A stretch of DNA of 13,308 nucleotides, taken from DATARH01 sp035507475. GTDB lineage: Bacteria; Pseudomonadota; Alphaproteobacteria; ATCC43930; CGMCC-115725. The notes beneath the pieces were generated by a model. The model saw only the letters and a program-made list of their open reading frames with translations. It did not search any database and had not been told where the DNA came from. The stretch is taken from the NCBI GenBank assembly GCA_035507475.1, contig DATJOB010000394.1:1-13308 (forward strand), written 5' to 3'. Made by a program: the position numbers and the translations under genes. Positions 1 to 5,503 of the stretch are shown piece after piece (within the stretch, counting starts at the first letter, position 1; every line of letters starts with the position of its first letter).

Positions 1-741
1 GAGAGCCGTGATCGCATCCGGCTGCGAAATCAGCGACACGTGGCTCGCCTTCACCTCGATGGTCCTGGCGCCCATGCGCTTCGCCATGAAGCGTTCGAGA
101 TCGGGATTGATGGTGCGGTCTTCGGTCGATACCGCGTACCAGCTCGGCTTCGAGCGCCAGGCCGCCTGGGTAGTTCTGTCTTGCAGCAATGACCGCCTGA
201 ACGGCGCCTGAACGGCGCACAGCACCCGCGCCTTTTGCGGCGGCAGGTCGGCGGCGAAGTCGCGAAGGAACGCGTCCTCGCTCAGCCGGCCCCAATCGTC
301 CGACCAGACGATGCCGGCGGAGGCCGGCGGCGCGGGGTACTTGCCGGCCAACGCCGCATAATCCTCGCCCGCATCCGGCGCCCGCGCCGCGACGTAGACC
401 AGCGCCGAAACCTTGGCGTCGACCCCGGCCTCGGTCAGGATCATGCCGCCGAAGGAATGCGCGACGAGAACGGTCGGCCCCGGCTGCCAGGCGAGCACCT
501 GTTTCGTCGCCGTGACCGCGTCCTCGAGCCTCGTCAGCGGGTTCTGCACCGCCGTGGCCCGCATGCCCCTGGCCTGCAGCCGGGCGATGACCTCCGACCA
601 GCACGAGCCGTCGGCGAAGAGCCCGTGGATCAGCACGACGTTCTTTGTCCGCGGCCCGGGCGATTGAGCTCGGGCGGCATCGGCCAGCGCGGATGCCGCC
701 ACCGTCGCCGCCGCACCGCTGATGAAGCCGCGCCGATCCAT
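1..741 (-). CDS. Tat-exported alpha/beta hydrolase (serine esterase type), 3' end outside window
   Basis: The reading frame is open for 247 codons from an ATG at 741 to the left edge, so the protein is cut, probably only a few residues before its end. GGAG lies about 8 nt before the ATG. The N-terminus carries twin arginines (R3 R4, then G-F-I) and an alanine-rich stretch ending near ARAQ (residues 23-26), as in a Tat signal, so export to the periplasm is inferred. The alpha/beta hydrolase core is clear: oxyanion-loop motif LIHGLFADG (37-45), nucleophile elbow AHSFGG with Ser96, acid candidate Asp208 in TEDRT, and catalytic His234 in ASHVSLISQPD. This pattern fits the AB_hydrolase_6 group that includes small-ester and pyrethroid hydrolase-like enzymes; the substrate cannot be told. 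It is transcribed away from the small gene at 1070. Confidence 0.9.
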   Translation of the reverse strand, partial: MDRRGFISGAAATVAASALADAARAQSPGPRTKNVVLIHGLFADGSCWSEVIARLQARGMRATAVQNPLTRLEDAVTATKQVLAWQPGPTVLVAHSFGGMILTEAGVDAKVSALVYVAARAPDAGEDYAALAGKYPAPPASAGIVWSDDWGRLSEDAFLRDFAADLPPQKARVLCAVQAPFRRSLLQDRTTQAAWRSKPSWYAVSTEDRTINPDLERFMAKRMGARTIEVKASHVSLISQPDAITAL

Positions 742-1069
742 CGAGATCTCCCTGTGCTCGTGTCGAACCGCGATCCCGTTGCTGCCGGTGCGCCGGCGCC
801 CGGTGCGCCGATTGATCGCCGCGAGTCTCGGAGAAGAAGGCCGTGCGGTCTTTCGCGATCGCATAGCGAATTTTTCGATCGCACGAACGCCGAGCGGCGG
901 CCTGTGGGGCCGGCAACCGGCCGCCCGCCGATGCCGATGCGCCGAACGCCCCTTGTCGTGCGACTTCGCCAAACCGCGTGCGGCGCGGAAAGCCCGCGCG
1001 GGCCGCGGCGGCTACTCTCGCAGTCGCACGCTTTCACGGCGTATCCGACGAGAACCATCGAAGACTGCG
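742..1069. other. Divergent intergenic region with two direct-repeat pairs
   Basis: This gene-free stretch separates the minus-strand hydrolase (start 741) from the plus-strand small gene (start 1070), so it should hold promoters for both. Two direct repeats are visible. The 11-mer CCGGTGCGCCG occurs at 785-795 and 800-810 (15-bp period). The 8-mer CGATCGCA occurs at 856-863 and 876-883 (20-bp period, two helical turns), in the only A/T-rich patch of the region. The 7-mer CGCACGA at 880-886 recurs as its complement TCGTGCG at 956-962. These could be regulator sites; no convincing -35/-10 pair was found. Confidence 0.5.
785..810. repeat. 11-bp direct repeat upstream of hydrolase gene
   Basis: CCGGTGCGCCG is present twice without mismatch, at 785-795 and 800-810, with GCGC between. 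It lies 44 bp before the hydrolase start at 741. It may be an operator or simple local duplication; function is not shown by the sequence. Confidence 0.5.
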
Positions 1070-1384
1070 ATGAGCAATCGGTTGGCCAAGGCGCAGGCGG
1101 TTTCCCGCCACCTCCCCGCAACGGTGCGCAGCGCCTATGGCGCGACCTCGATCGTCGCCCGGAACTGGGTGGTCGACCTGCGGCGGCAGTGCTTTATCGA
1201 GATGGGCGGCACGTCGCGGCCGCAGGACATCTGGGACAGCATCAGCCGGCGGCTCGAGATCGCGGAGATAACCGCGCGCGGCGTGCCGATCGCGCTACGC
1301 CCGGCACAAGCGAGGGCGGTGCGGCGCACCGCACGACGGATCGTCGCAACCTGCGTCGCCGACGATCTTCGCGCCGTTATCTGA
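1070..1384 (+). CDS. Hypothetical protein, 104 aa
   Basis: I do not recognise this protein. The frame from ATG at 1070 to TGA at 1384 has strongly G/C-rich third codon positions like the sure genes nearby, and a plausible mixed composition with Trp and Cys residues, which argues for a real gene. The product is basic and Arg/Ala-rich, predicted mostly helical, with an aromatic segment around residues 33-43 (NWVVDLRRQCF), a segment DIWDSISRRLEIAEI (about 55-69), and no signal peptide or membrane helix. The ribosome-binding site is poor (only a GAAG-like stretch). The frame is open further upstream, but codon bias falls off there, so this ATG is preferred. It stands alone on the plus strand between a divergent hydrolase and a convergent small secreted protein. 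Confidence 0.5.
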   Translation: MSNRLAKAQAVSRHLPATVRSAYGATSIVARNWVVDLRRQCFIEMGGTSRPQDIWDSISRRLEIAEITARGVPIALRPAQARAVRRTARRIVATCVADDLRAVI

Positions 1385-1510
1385 CGTTGCCGCGGATATC
1401 GGTCGCGCCCGGCGCCTGCGGGTGGCGGGTGGCCGGTCGTTGCCTCGCCAGCGCCCGCCGGTCACGGCCATCGCCGTTTCCGCTTGGGTCGCGTTCGGTC
1501 GCAACGCTCA

Positions 1511-1552
1511 CGGCGAGAACGGTGGGCGCCGCTCGCGCCCACCCCCTCGCCG
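1511..1552. terminator. Two-part hairpin between convergent genes, terminator-like
   Basis: A strong dyad: outer stem CGGCGAG/CTCGCCG (1511-1517 with 1546-1552), a small 3x2 internal loop, inner stem GGTGGGCGC/GCGCCCACC (1521-1529 with 1535-1543) and a 5-nt loop. It sits 10 bp past the stop of the minus-strand gene 1783-1562 and downstream of the plus-strand gene ending at 1384. It lacks a T-tract on either strand, so it is not a textbook intrinsic terminator. It may stop transcription from either side or protect mRNA 3' ends. Confidence 0.45.
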
Positions 1553-1561
1553 CCGCAACGG

Positions 1562-1783
1562 CTACTGGTTGGGGTTGATCTTCTCGCAGTGCCCCGGGCG
1601 CCAGCGGCCGTGGACATAGCTGCCCTCCACCCAATACTCGCCCGCCGCGCAGGGCTGCTGCACGGAAACGGCGCCGTTCTGCCGCGCCGGCGCCGGCGCG
1701 AACTCGGCCGAGCGCGCGACGATCGAGAGCAACGGGAGCGCGGCGAGCGCAAAGGCGGCGATGAGAGCGAGGTTCGAACGCAT
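1562..1783 (-). CDS. Small secreted protein, 73 aa, with WVEGSYV/GRWRPGHC motif
   Basis: The start at 1783 is fixed by a near-perfect Shine-Dalgarno (AGGAGG, 6 nt before the ATG) although the frame is open further upstream. Residues 1-26 form a signal peptide: basic start MRSN, hydrophobic run LALIAAFALAALPLLSIVA, and a cleavage-like ARSA|E. The mature part is about 47 aa with two cysteines (C45, C66) that could form a disulfide in the periplasm, and aromatic/glycine motifs YWVEGSYVHGRWRPGHC. These resemble the short WxxGxY/YxxGxW surface motifs of small exported alphaproteobacterial proteins. No function is known to me. It lies 223 bp downstream of the hydrolase gene on the same strand, so it probably has its own promoter. 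Confidence 0.8.
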   Translation of the reverse strand: MRSNLALIAAFALAALPLLSIVARSAEFAPAPARQNGAVSVQQPCAAGEYWVEGSYVHGRWRPGHCEKINPNQ

Positions 1784-1940
1784 TGGATCCTCCTGCGGCG
1801 TCGAGTTCGACAATGCGGCGCGCTTGCCGGCTACGCCGGTGACGGCATCGCGATCGTCTGATGATATGGGGCTTGTATGCGAAGCTTTCTTTCCCCGCCG
1901 CACGCGGCGTGACGTAATCGCACGCCGAACGGGTCGAAGC

Positions 1941-1959
1941 GGGCGGCGGCTTTCCGCCC
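1941..1959 (-). terminator. G+C-rich hairpin after the hydrolase gene
   Basis: GGGCGG (1941-1946) pairs with CCGCCC (1954-1959) across a 7-nt loop, 48 bp after the stop of the minus-strand hydrolase at 2007. An alternative register GGCGG-CTTT-CCGCC is also possible. There is no following T-run, so termination is only a weak inference. Confidence 0.25.
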
Positions 1960-2006
1960 TCCCGCCCGGGTTCGCGATCGTCGCGCCTTGCACCGCCGGC
2001 AAGCGC

Positions 2007-3053
2007 CTAGGCGATCTTGGCGACGTCGAGCATCGCCTGGGCGAAAGCCTTGGGCGCTTCCTGGGGCAGGTTGTGACCGACGCCGCCGGTGATCGTCCGG
2101 TGCTCGTATTTGCCGGAGAATTTCTTCGCATAGCTGGCGGGGTCGGGATGCGGCGCGCCGTTGGCATCGCCTTCGAGGGTGATGGTCGGTACGCCGATCG
2201 CCGGAGCGGCGGCGAGCCGCCGTTCCAGCTCGTCGTATTGCGCCTCGCCCTCGGCCATGCCGAGCCGCCAGCGATAGTTGTGGATGACGATGGCGACATG
2301 ATCGGGGTTGTCGAAGGCCGCCGCGCTGCGCGCGAACGTCGCCTCGCTGAACTGCCATTTCGGCGACGCGAGCTGCCAGATGAGCTTCGCGAACTCCCGC
2401 CGGTATTTGGCGTACCCCTCTCGGCCGCGCTCCGTGGCGAAATAATATTGGTACCACCATTGCAGCTCGGCTTGCGGCGGCAGCGGCACCTTGCCGGCTT
2501 CCTGGCTGCCGATCAGATAGCCGCTCACCGAGACCATGCCCCGGCAGCGCTCGGGCCACAGCGCGGCGATGATGTTGGCCGTGCGCGCGCCCCAGTCGAA
2601 CCCGCCGATCGTCGCCTTGTCGATCTTGAGCGCGTCCATCAGCTTGACGATATCGATCGCCACCACCGATTGCTGGCCATTGCGCGGCGTGTCGCTCGAC
2701 AGGAAGCGCGTGGTGCCGTAGCCGCGCAGAAACGGCACGATGACCCGATGTCCCGCCGCGGCCAGGGCCGGTGCAACATCGACGTAGCTGTGGATGTCGT
2801 ACGGCCAGCCGTGCAGCAGAACGGCAGGAGCGCCGCCGGCGGGACCGACCTCGGCATAGCCGATGTCGAGGGTACCCGCGTTCACCTGCTTGAGCGGTCC
2901 GAACGAGCCATGCGCGGCGCCCCCGTTTGGCACCGGTCCCGACGATCGGGTTTGCGCCGAACCGAGGCGCGTCAGGCCAAGTTCCGCGGCGGCGAAGGCA
3001 AAAGCCGCTGTACCAACCAAGCGGCGGCGGTCTTGATCGACGATGTCCTTCAT
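2007..3053 (-). CDS. Tat-exported alpha/beta hydrolase, epoxide hydrolase/haloalkane dehalogenase-like
   Basis: A 348-aa alpha/beta hydrolase with an aspartate nucleophile. Visible are oxyanion motif HGWP (81-84), nucleophile elbow GGFDWGARTA with Asp153 where serine esterases have Ser, acid candidate Asp296 in LEGDANG, and catalytic His327 in GGVGHNLP. The cap region has WWYQYY (199-204), which may supply the ring-opening tyrosines of epoxide hydrolases. The Asp nucleophile is typical of epoxide hydrolases and dehalogenases; which of the two, and the substrate, is not decidable here. The N-terminus DQDRRRLVGTAAFAFAAA (6-23) ending near GSAQ looks like a Tat signal, so it should act in the periplasm. 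GAGGAG lies upstream of the ATG. The start overlaps the stop of the preceding gene as ATGA, so the two are probably translationally coupled. Confidence 0.9.
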   Translation of the reverse strand: MKDIVDQDRRRLVGTAAFAFAAAELGLTRLGSAQTRSSGPVPNGGAAHGSFGPLKQVNAGTLDIGYAEVGPAGGAPAVLLHGWPYDIHSYVDVAPALAAAGHRVIVPFLRGYGTTRFLSSDTPRNGQQSVVAIDIVKLMDALKIDKATIGGFDWGARTANIIAALWPERCRGMVSVSGYLIGSQEAGKVPLPPQAELQWWYQYYFATERGREGYAKYRREFAKLIWQLASPKWQFSEATFARSAAAFDNPDHVAIVIHNYRWRLGMAEGEAQYDELERRLAAAPAIGVPTITLEGDANGAPHPDPASYAKKFSGKYEHRTITGGVGHNLPQEAPKAFAQAMLDVAKIA

Positions 3054-3268
3054 GACGGCAGCTCCTCGCCGGCCCGCTCCCAGACCTGGCTTTGGTCCGC
3101 CTCGGGGACGCTGATGCGGAACGGCCCTATGACCTCGTCCGCGGCCATCGCCGTGCGATAGGCGGGAAGAACGCCGGCAATTCCCGCAGCCGCGATTCCC
3201 ACGGCGGCGCCGCCCAAGAACGCGCGGCGGCTGTGATCGACGGGTTGCCCATCCGTCCGGGCCGTCAT
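3050..3268 (-). CDS. 72-aa Tat-signal protein ending in a truncated epoxide-hydrolase N-terminal (EHN) segment
   Basis: The start at 3268 is chosen over one nine codons upstream because GGGAGG lies about 6 nt before it. The protein has a clear Tat signal, HSRRAFLGGAAVGIAAAGIAG (12-32), with likely cleavage after TAMA (39-42). It then reads DEVIGPFRISVPEADQ (44-59), which matches the first strand of the EHN domain normally found at the start of roughly 380-400-aa epoxide hydrolases. The rest of that enzyme is absent: only 13 more residues follow before TGA. Its stop overlaps the ATG of the full-length Tat hydrolase (ATGA). It may be a remnant of a Tat-EHN hydrolase after deletion, kept as a leader for coupled translation, or a small exported protein in its own right. 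The frame and RBS look intact; the truncation is an inference from family length. Confidence 0.6.
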   Translation of the reverse strand: MTARTDGQPVDHSRRAFLGGAAVGIAAAGIAGVLPAYRTAMAADEVIGPFRISVPEADQSQVWERAGEELPS

Positions 3269-3311
3269 GGCAGCCTCCCTGGTGCCGGTCGGCACGCCTT
3301 GTTCGTGCGTG

Positions 3312-3509
3312 TCACGCCGCGCGTCGCCCGCCGCGCCGCGGCTCGCCGCGCGCCCGGTGAACGCGCAGCGCAGCCGCCCGCCGCTCGAGATCCTCGGCGG
3401 TTCGCAGCCGCGCCTCCCACACCCAGACGCTGCCGGCGTGGTTGGCGTTGAGGCGATGCCAAGCGGCGAGCTCCTCCAGCCGCTCGATCGAATCGGTGGC
3501 GTCGATCAT
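3312..3509 (-). CDS. Small helical protein, 65 aa, downstream of dps
   Basis: The ATG at 3509 has GGAG about 8-11 nt upstream and starts MIDATDSIERLEELAAWHRL. The middle part (NANHAGSVWVWEARLRTAED, 21-40) is Trp-rich and the C-terminus is Arg-rich (LERRAAALRVHRARGEPRRG, 41-60). It is predicted as one or two amphipathic helices, cytoplasmic, with no signal peptide. I have the impression of similar short proteins in related genomes but cannot name a family or function. It lies 34 bp after dps and 43 bp before the Tat-EHN gene on the same strand, so it is likely co-transcribed with dps. The basic tail would allow nucleic-acid contact, but that is speculation. Confidence 0.65.
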   Translation of the reverse strand: MIDATDSIERLEELAAWHRLNANHAGSVWVWEARLRTAEDLERRAAALRVHRARGEPRRGGRRAA

Positions 3510-3543
3510 CGCGATTCTCCGTTCGGTTGGGAGTTGGCCGCGC

Positions 3544-4011
3544 TCAGCGGGGCTGACCGGCCTCCAGGAGGAACCAGACGCGGCCGTCGGTCTCGTCGAT
3601 CCAGTTTTCGAGCAGGCTTGCGGTGGCGACGTCTCCGGCTTCGTCGCACAGCGCATGCAGCGCCTTCATCTCGGCGGCGAGCGACTCGTTGTCCCGCTGC
3701 AGCTCGGCAAGCATGTCGCGCGCGGTGACGCTCGTCGCCTCGTTGTCGAGGATGCGTTGCAGGCGGGCGATCTGACCGATCGACTTCAGCGTCTGGCCGC
3801 CCAGCTTGCGCGCCCGCTCGGCGATGACGTCGGTCATCGCGAAGATCTGCGACGCCTGGTCGTCGAACAGCAGATGGTAGTCGCGGAAATGCGGGCCGCT
3901 CAGATGCCAGTGAAAGTTCTTGGTCTTCATGTAGAGCGCAAAGCCGTCGGCCAACAGCGCGTTCAGTCCGCTGACGACGCCGTTCGGCCGGTTCGACGAG
4001 GTGCTTGTCAT
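3544..4011 (-). CDS. dps: Dps-family ferritin-like DNA-protection protein
   Basis: A 155-aa Dps/ferritin-like protein. Members form dodecameric shells that oxidise Fe(II) with H2O2 and store iron, protecting DNA in stress. The ferroxidase signature is complete and spaced as in E. coli Dps: His34 in NFHWHLSGPHF, His46 and Asp50 (YHLLFDD), Asp61 and Glu65 (DVIAERARKLGG), corresponding to H51, H63, D67, D78 and E82. The N-terminal tail is short (about 12 residues) with only one Arg, so strong DNA binding through a lysine-rich tail is not expected. The start at 4011 has only a purine-rich GAGAGAG stretch as RBS but gives the usual family length. It follows the AraC-family gene by 104 bp on the same strand. 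A 6-12-6 dyad in that gap may be regulatory. Confidence 0.95.
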   Translation of the reverse strand: MTSTSSNRPNGVVSGLNALLADGFALYMKTKNFHWHLSGPHFRDYHLLFDDQASQIFAMTDVIAERARKLGGQTLKSIGQIARLQRILDNEATSVTARDMLAELQRDNESLAAEMKALHALCDEAGDVATASLLENWIDETDGRVWFLLEAGQPR

Positions 4012-4083
4012 CGTTCGCTCTCTCTCTGCAGGTTGTCCGTCATGGGCGCGATTGTGAACCAGGCCGGCGACGTGCTCTTTCGA

Positions 4084-4107
4084 GATCGGCCATACAGTTT
4101 CCCGATC
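4084..4107. promoter_or_regulatory. GATCGG-N12-CCGATC dyad between araC-type gene and dps
   Basis: A perfect 6-bp inverted repeat with a 12-bp A/T-richer centre (4084-4089 and 4102-4107) lies 73 bp before the dps start and just after the regulator's stop. The total span of 24 bp suits a dimeric repressor or activator site. No binding protein can be named from sequence alone. Confidence 0.3.
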
Positions 4108-4115
4108 GCACGGCT

Positions 4116-5144
4116 TTAGGCGGCGGCGCGCTCCAGCACACGCGTCCCGGCAAGCGCAACGGGGGCGAGCGGCGCGCACGCCGCGTCGCCGGCGAGGGAC
4201 TGGCGCCAGGCGCGCGGCGGCTGGCCGACAAACCGCTTGAACACGCTGGTGAAGTGCGACTGGGTCTGGAACCCGACCGTCAGCGCGATCTCGACCAGCG
4301 ACGTCTTGTTTTCGGCCAGCATTTCCTGCGCGCGCTCGACCCGGCGTCGCAACAGGTATTCGTGCGGCGGCAAGCCGGTGGCGGCGCGGAACTGCGCCGC
4401 GAAATGCATCCGGGTCAGGCCCGCGGCGGAGGCAAGGTCGGCGAGGCTGACCGGTTCGCCCAGATTGGCTTCGACGTATTCGATGACCCGGCGCAGCCGC
4501 CAGCGCGCCAACTCGGCGACCTTCGGCCGCGGCCCGGTCGGCGGGCGGCACGACGACCCGAGCAGCCGCGCCACGATGGCGGTGCTGATGCAGTCGGCGT
4601 AGAGCCGGCCGAACGGGTTGCCGGCCTCCTCGGCGGCGAGCAGCGCGCGGCCGAGCCGCTCCGCGACCGGGTCCTGGGTCAGCCGCGCCGCGCTAGGCAG
4701 GCCGCCCGGCTCGGCACCGCCGATGTCCCGGCTGAACTCGGCGATCAGACGGTTGGGCACGTGCAGGTGAAGCACGTCGTAGGGCCCGCGGAAGACGCAG
4801 CTCGCGGCGACGCTGGGCTCGGTGACCTGCAGCATCCCGGCAACGGCGGCGCCGTCATGCACCGTGCGGCCGGACAGCGCGAGCCTGACATCCTCGTTGC
4901 GCAAGACGATGGCGACGAGGTGGCTGTGGGCGGGGGTCTCGGCCTTGACCTCCCGCGTGCGGCAATCGAGCGAGCGCCACCGCGTGGCGATCACCCTGGT
5001 GCTCGCGGCATCGACCGCGCCGCCGGCGGGCAGCGCGCGCCAGGCGGGTTCGTCCTCGACGATCCTGTCGAGCGGCCTCCCCTCGCCGGTGAGCGCAAGA
5101 GCAGTCAAGGTATCGGCAACCACGGCGGCATTGAGATCGAACAT
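4116..5144 (-). CDS. AraC-family transcriptional regulator
   Basis: A 342-aa regulator with the AraC/XylS double helix-turn-helix at its C-terminus. First HTH is about 234-253 (LADLASAAGLTRMHFAAQFR), second about 284-305 (VEIALTVGFQTQSHFTSVFK), followed by the family signature GQPPRAWR (307-314). The N-terminal 200 residues form a cupin-like sensor domain (AHSHLVAIVL about 72-81, LHLHVP 125-130) whose ligand is unknown. The start at 5144 is supported by GGAGGTGA 5-12 nt upstream. The C-terminus extends about 28 residues past the HTH as an Ala-rich tail. It is the first gene of a minus-strand series (regulator, dps, small protein, hydrolases) and is divergent from the STAND regulator at 5504, so local control of dps and the hydrolases is a reasonable inference. 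Confidence 0.92.
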   Translation of the reverse strand: MFDLNAAVVADTLTALALTGEGRPLDRIVEDEPAWRALPAGGAVDAASTRVIATRWRSLDCRTREVKAETPAHSHLVAIVLRNEDVRLALSGRTVHDGAAVAGMLQVTEPSVAASCVFRGPYDVLHLHVPNRLIAEFSRDIGGAEPGGLPSAARLTQDPVAERLGRALLAAEEAGNPFGRLYADCISTAIVARLLGSSCRPPTGPRPKVAELARWRLRRVIEYVEANLGEPVSLADLASAAGLTRMHFAAQFRAATGLPPHEYLLRRRVERAQEMLAENKTSLVEIALTVGFQTQSHFTSVFKRFVGQPPRAWRQSLAGDAACAPLAPVALAGTRVLERAAA

Positions 5145-5503
5145 GGCTCACCTCCACGATGAGCCGAGTTAAGCAAAGCACCGGCACCTATTTCCTTGGC
5201 GAAATCATGAAGAGTCGTAAAAACCGCTGCAGGACTGAAGCGCCGGTGAACTGCGCTTCAGGATTACAGATTTGAGACAACCGAAGCGGCATAGTAGCGG
5301 CCGGCAGAACACCGGCGCCCCGCGAGTGGAGATAACGCCGGCGTATTAGCCGAGAGCGATGTGATTGCAGCGTTTATTGCCGCTATTGAGGCGACCTGGC
5401 GAGCTGACGGATGACCGGCGCAGCGGCGACTGCCGGCGGATCGTTGCGCTGCTGAACGATTCCTGAATAGATCTGAAGAAGCTTGATCCCTCGAGCCGGG
5501 CCG
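5145..5503. other. Divergent intergenic region between AraC-type and first STAND regulator
   Basis: This 359-bp stretch has no gene that I can support. It holds a perfect 9-bp inverted repeat CTGAAGCGC/GCGCTTCAG (5235-5243 and 5253-5261), a 10-bp palindrome ACGCCGGCGT (5335-5344), and a locally A/T-richer patch around 5341-5395. A weak promoter candidate for the plus-strand gene is TTGCGC (5444-5449), 17-bp spacer, ATAGAT (5467-5472); it matches consensus poorly. Regulation of both divergent genes should reside here. Confidence 0.5.
5235..5261. promoter_or_regulatory. Perfect 9-bp inverted repeat, operator-like
   Basis: CTGAAGCGC, a 9-nt centre, and GCGCTTCAG form a mismatch-free dyad 90 bp upstream of the AraC-type start and 243 bp upstream of the STAND gene start. 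Position between two divergent regulator genes and the centre-to-centre half-site distance of 18 bp suit a dimeric regulator site. No U-tract follows on either strand, so a terminator is less likely. Confidence 0.45.

Noticed and set aside
852..875. TTCGC-N9-GCGAA followed by five T, terminator-like on the plus strand
   Set aside because: Only a 5-bp stem with a 9-nt loop, and no plus-strand gene upstream that would need it.
235..1578. 447-codon plus-strand frame across the first hydrolase and the 104-aa gene
   Set aside because: It overlaps the well-supported minus-strand esterase and a better plus-strand frame, and its product is Arg/Pro/Gly low-complexity.
1761..3161. 466-codon plus-strand frame opposite the Tat hydrolase
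   Set aside because: It mirrors the minus-strand hydrolase, which has an intact catalytic triad and signal peptide; the plus-strand product is Arg/Ala/Gly-rich with no motif.
4012..4115. Possible EcfG-type (GGAAC-N16/17-GTT) promoter before dps
   Set aside because: The nearest match on the minus strand is GGGAAAC with no GTT at the required distance.
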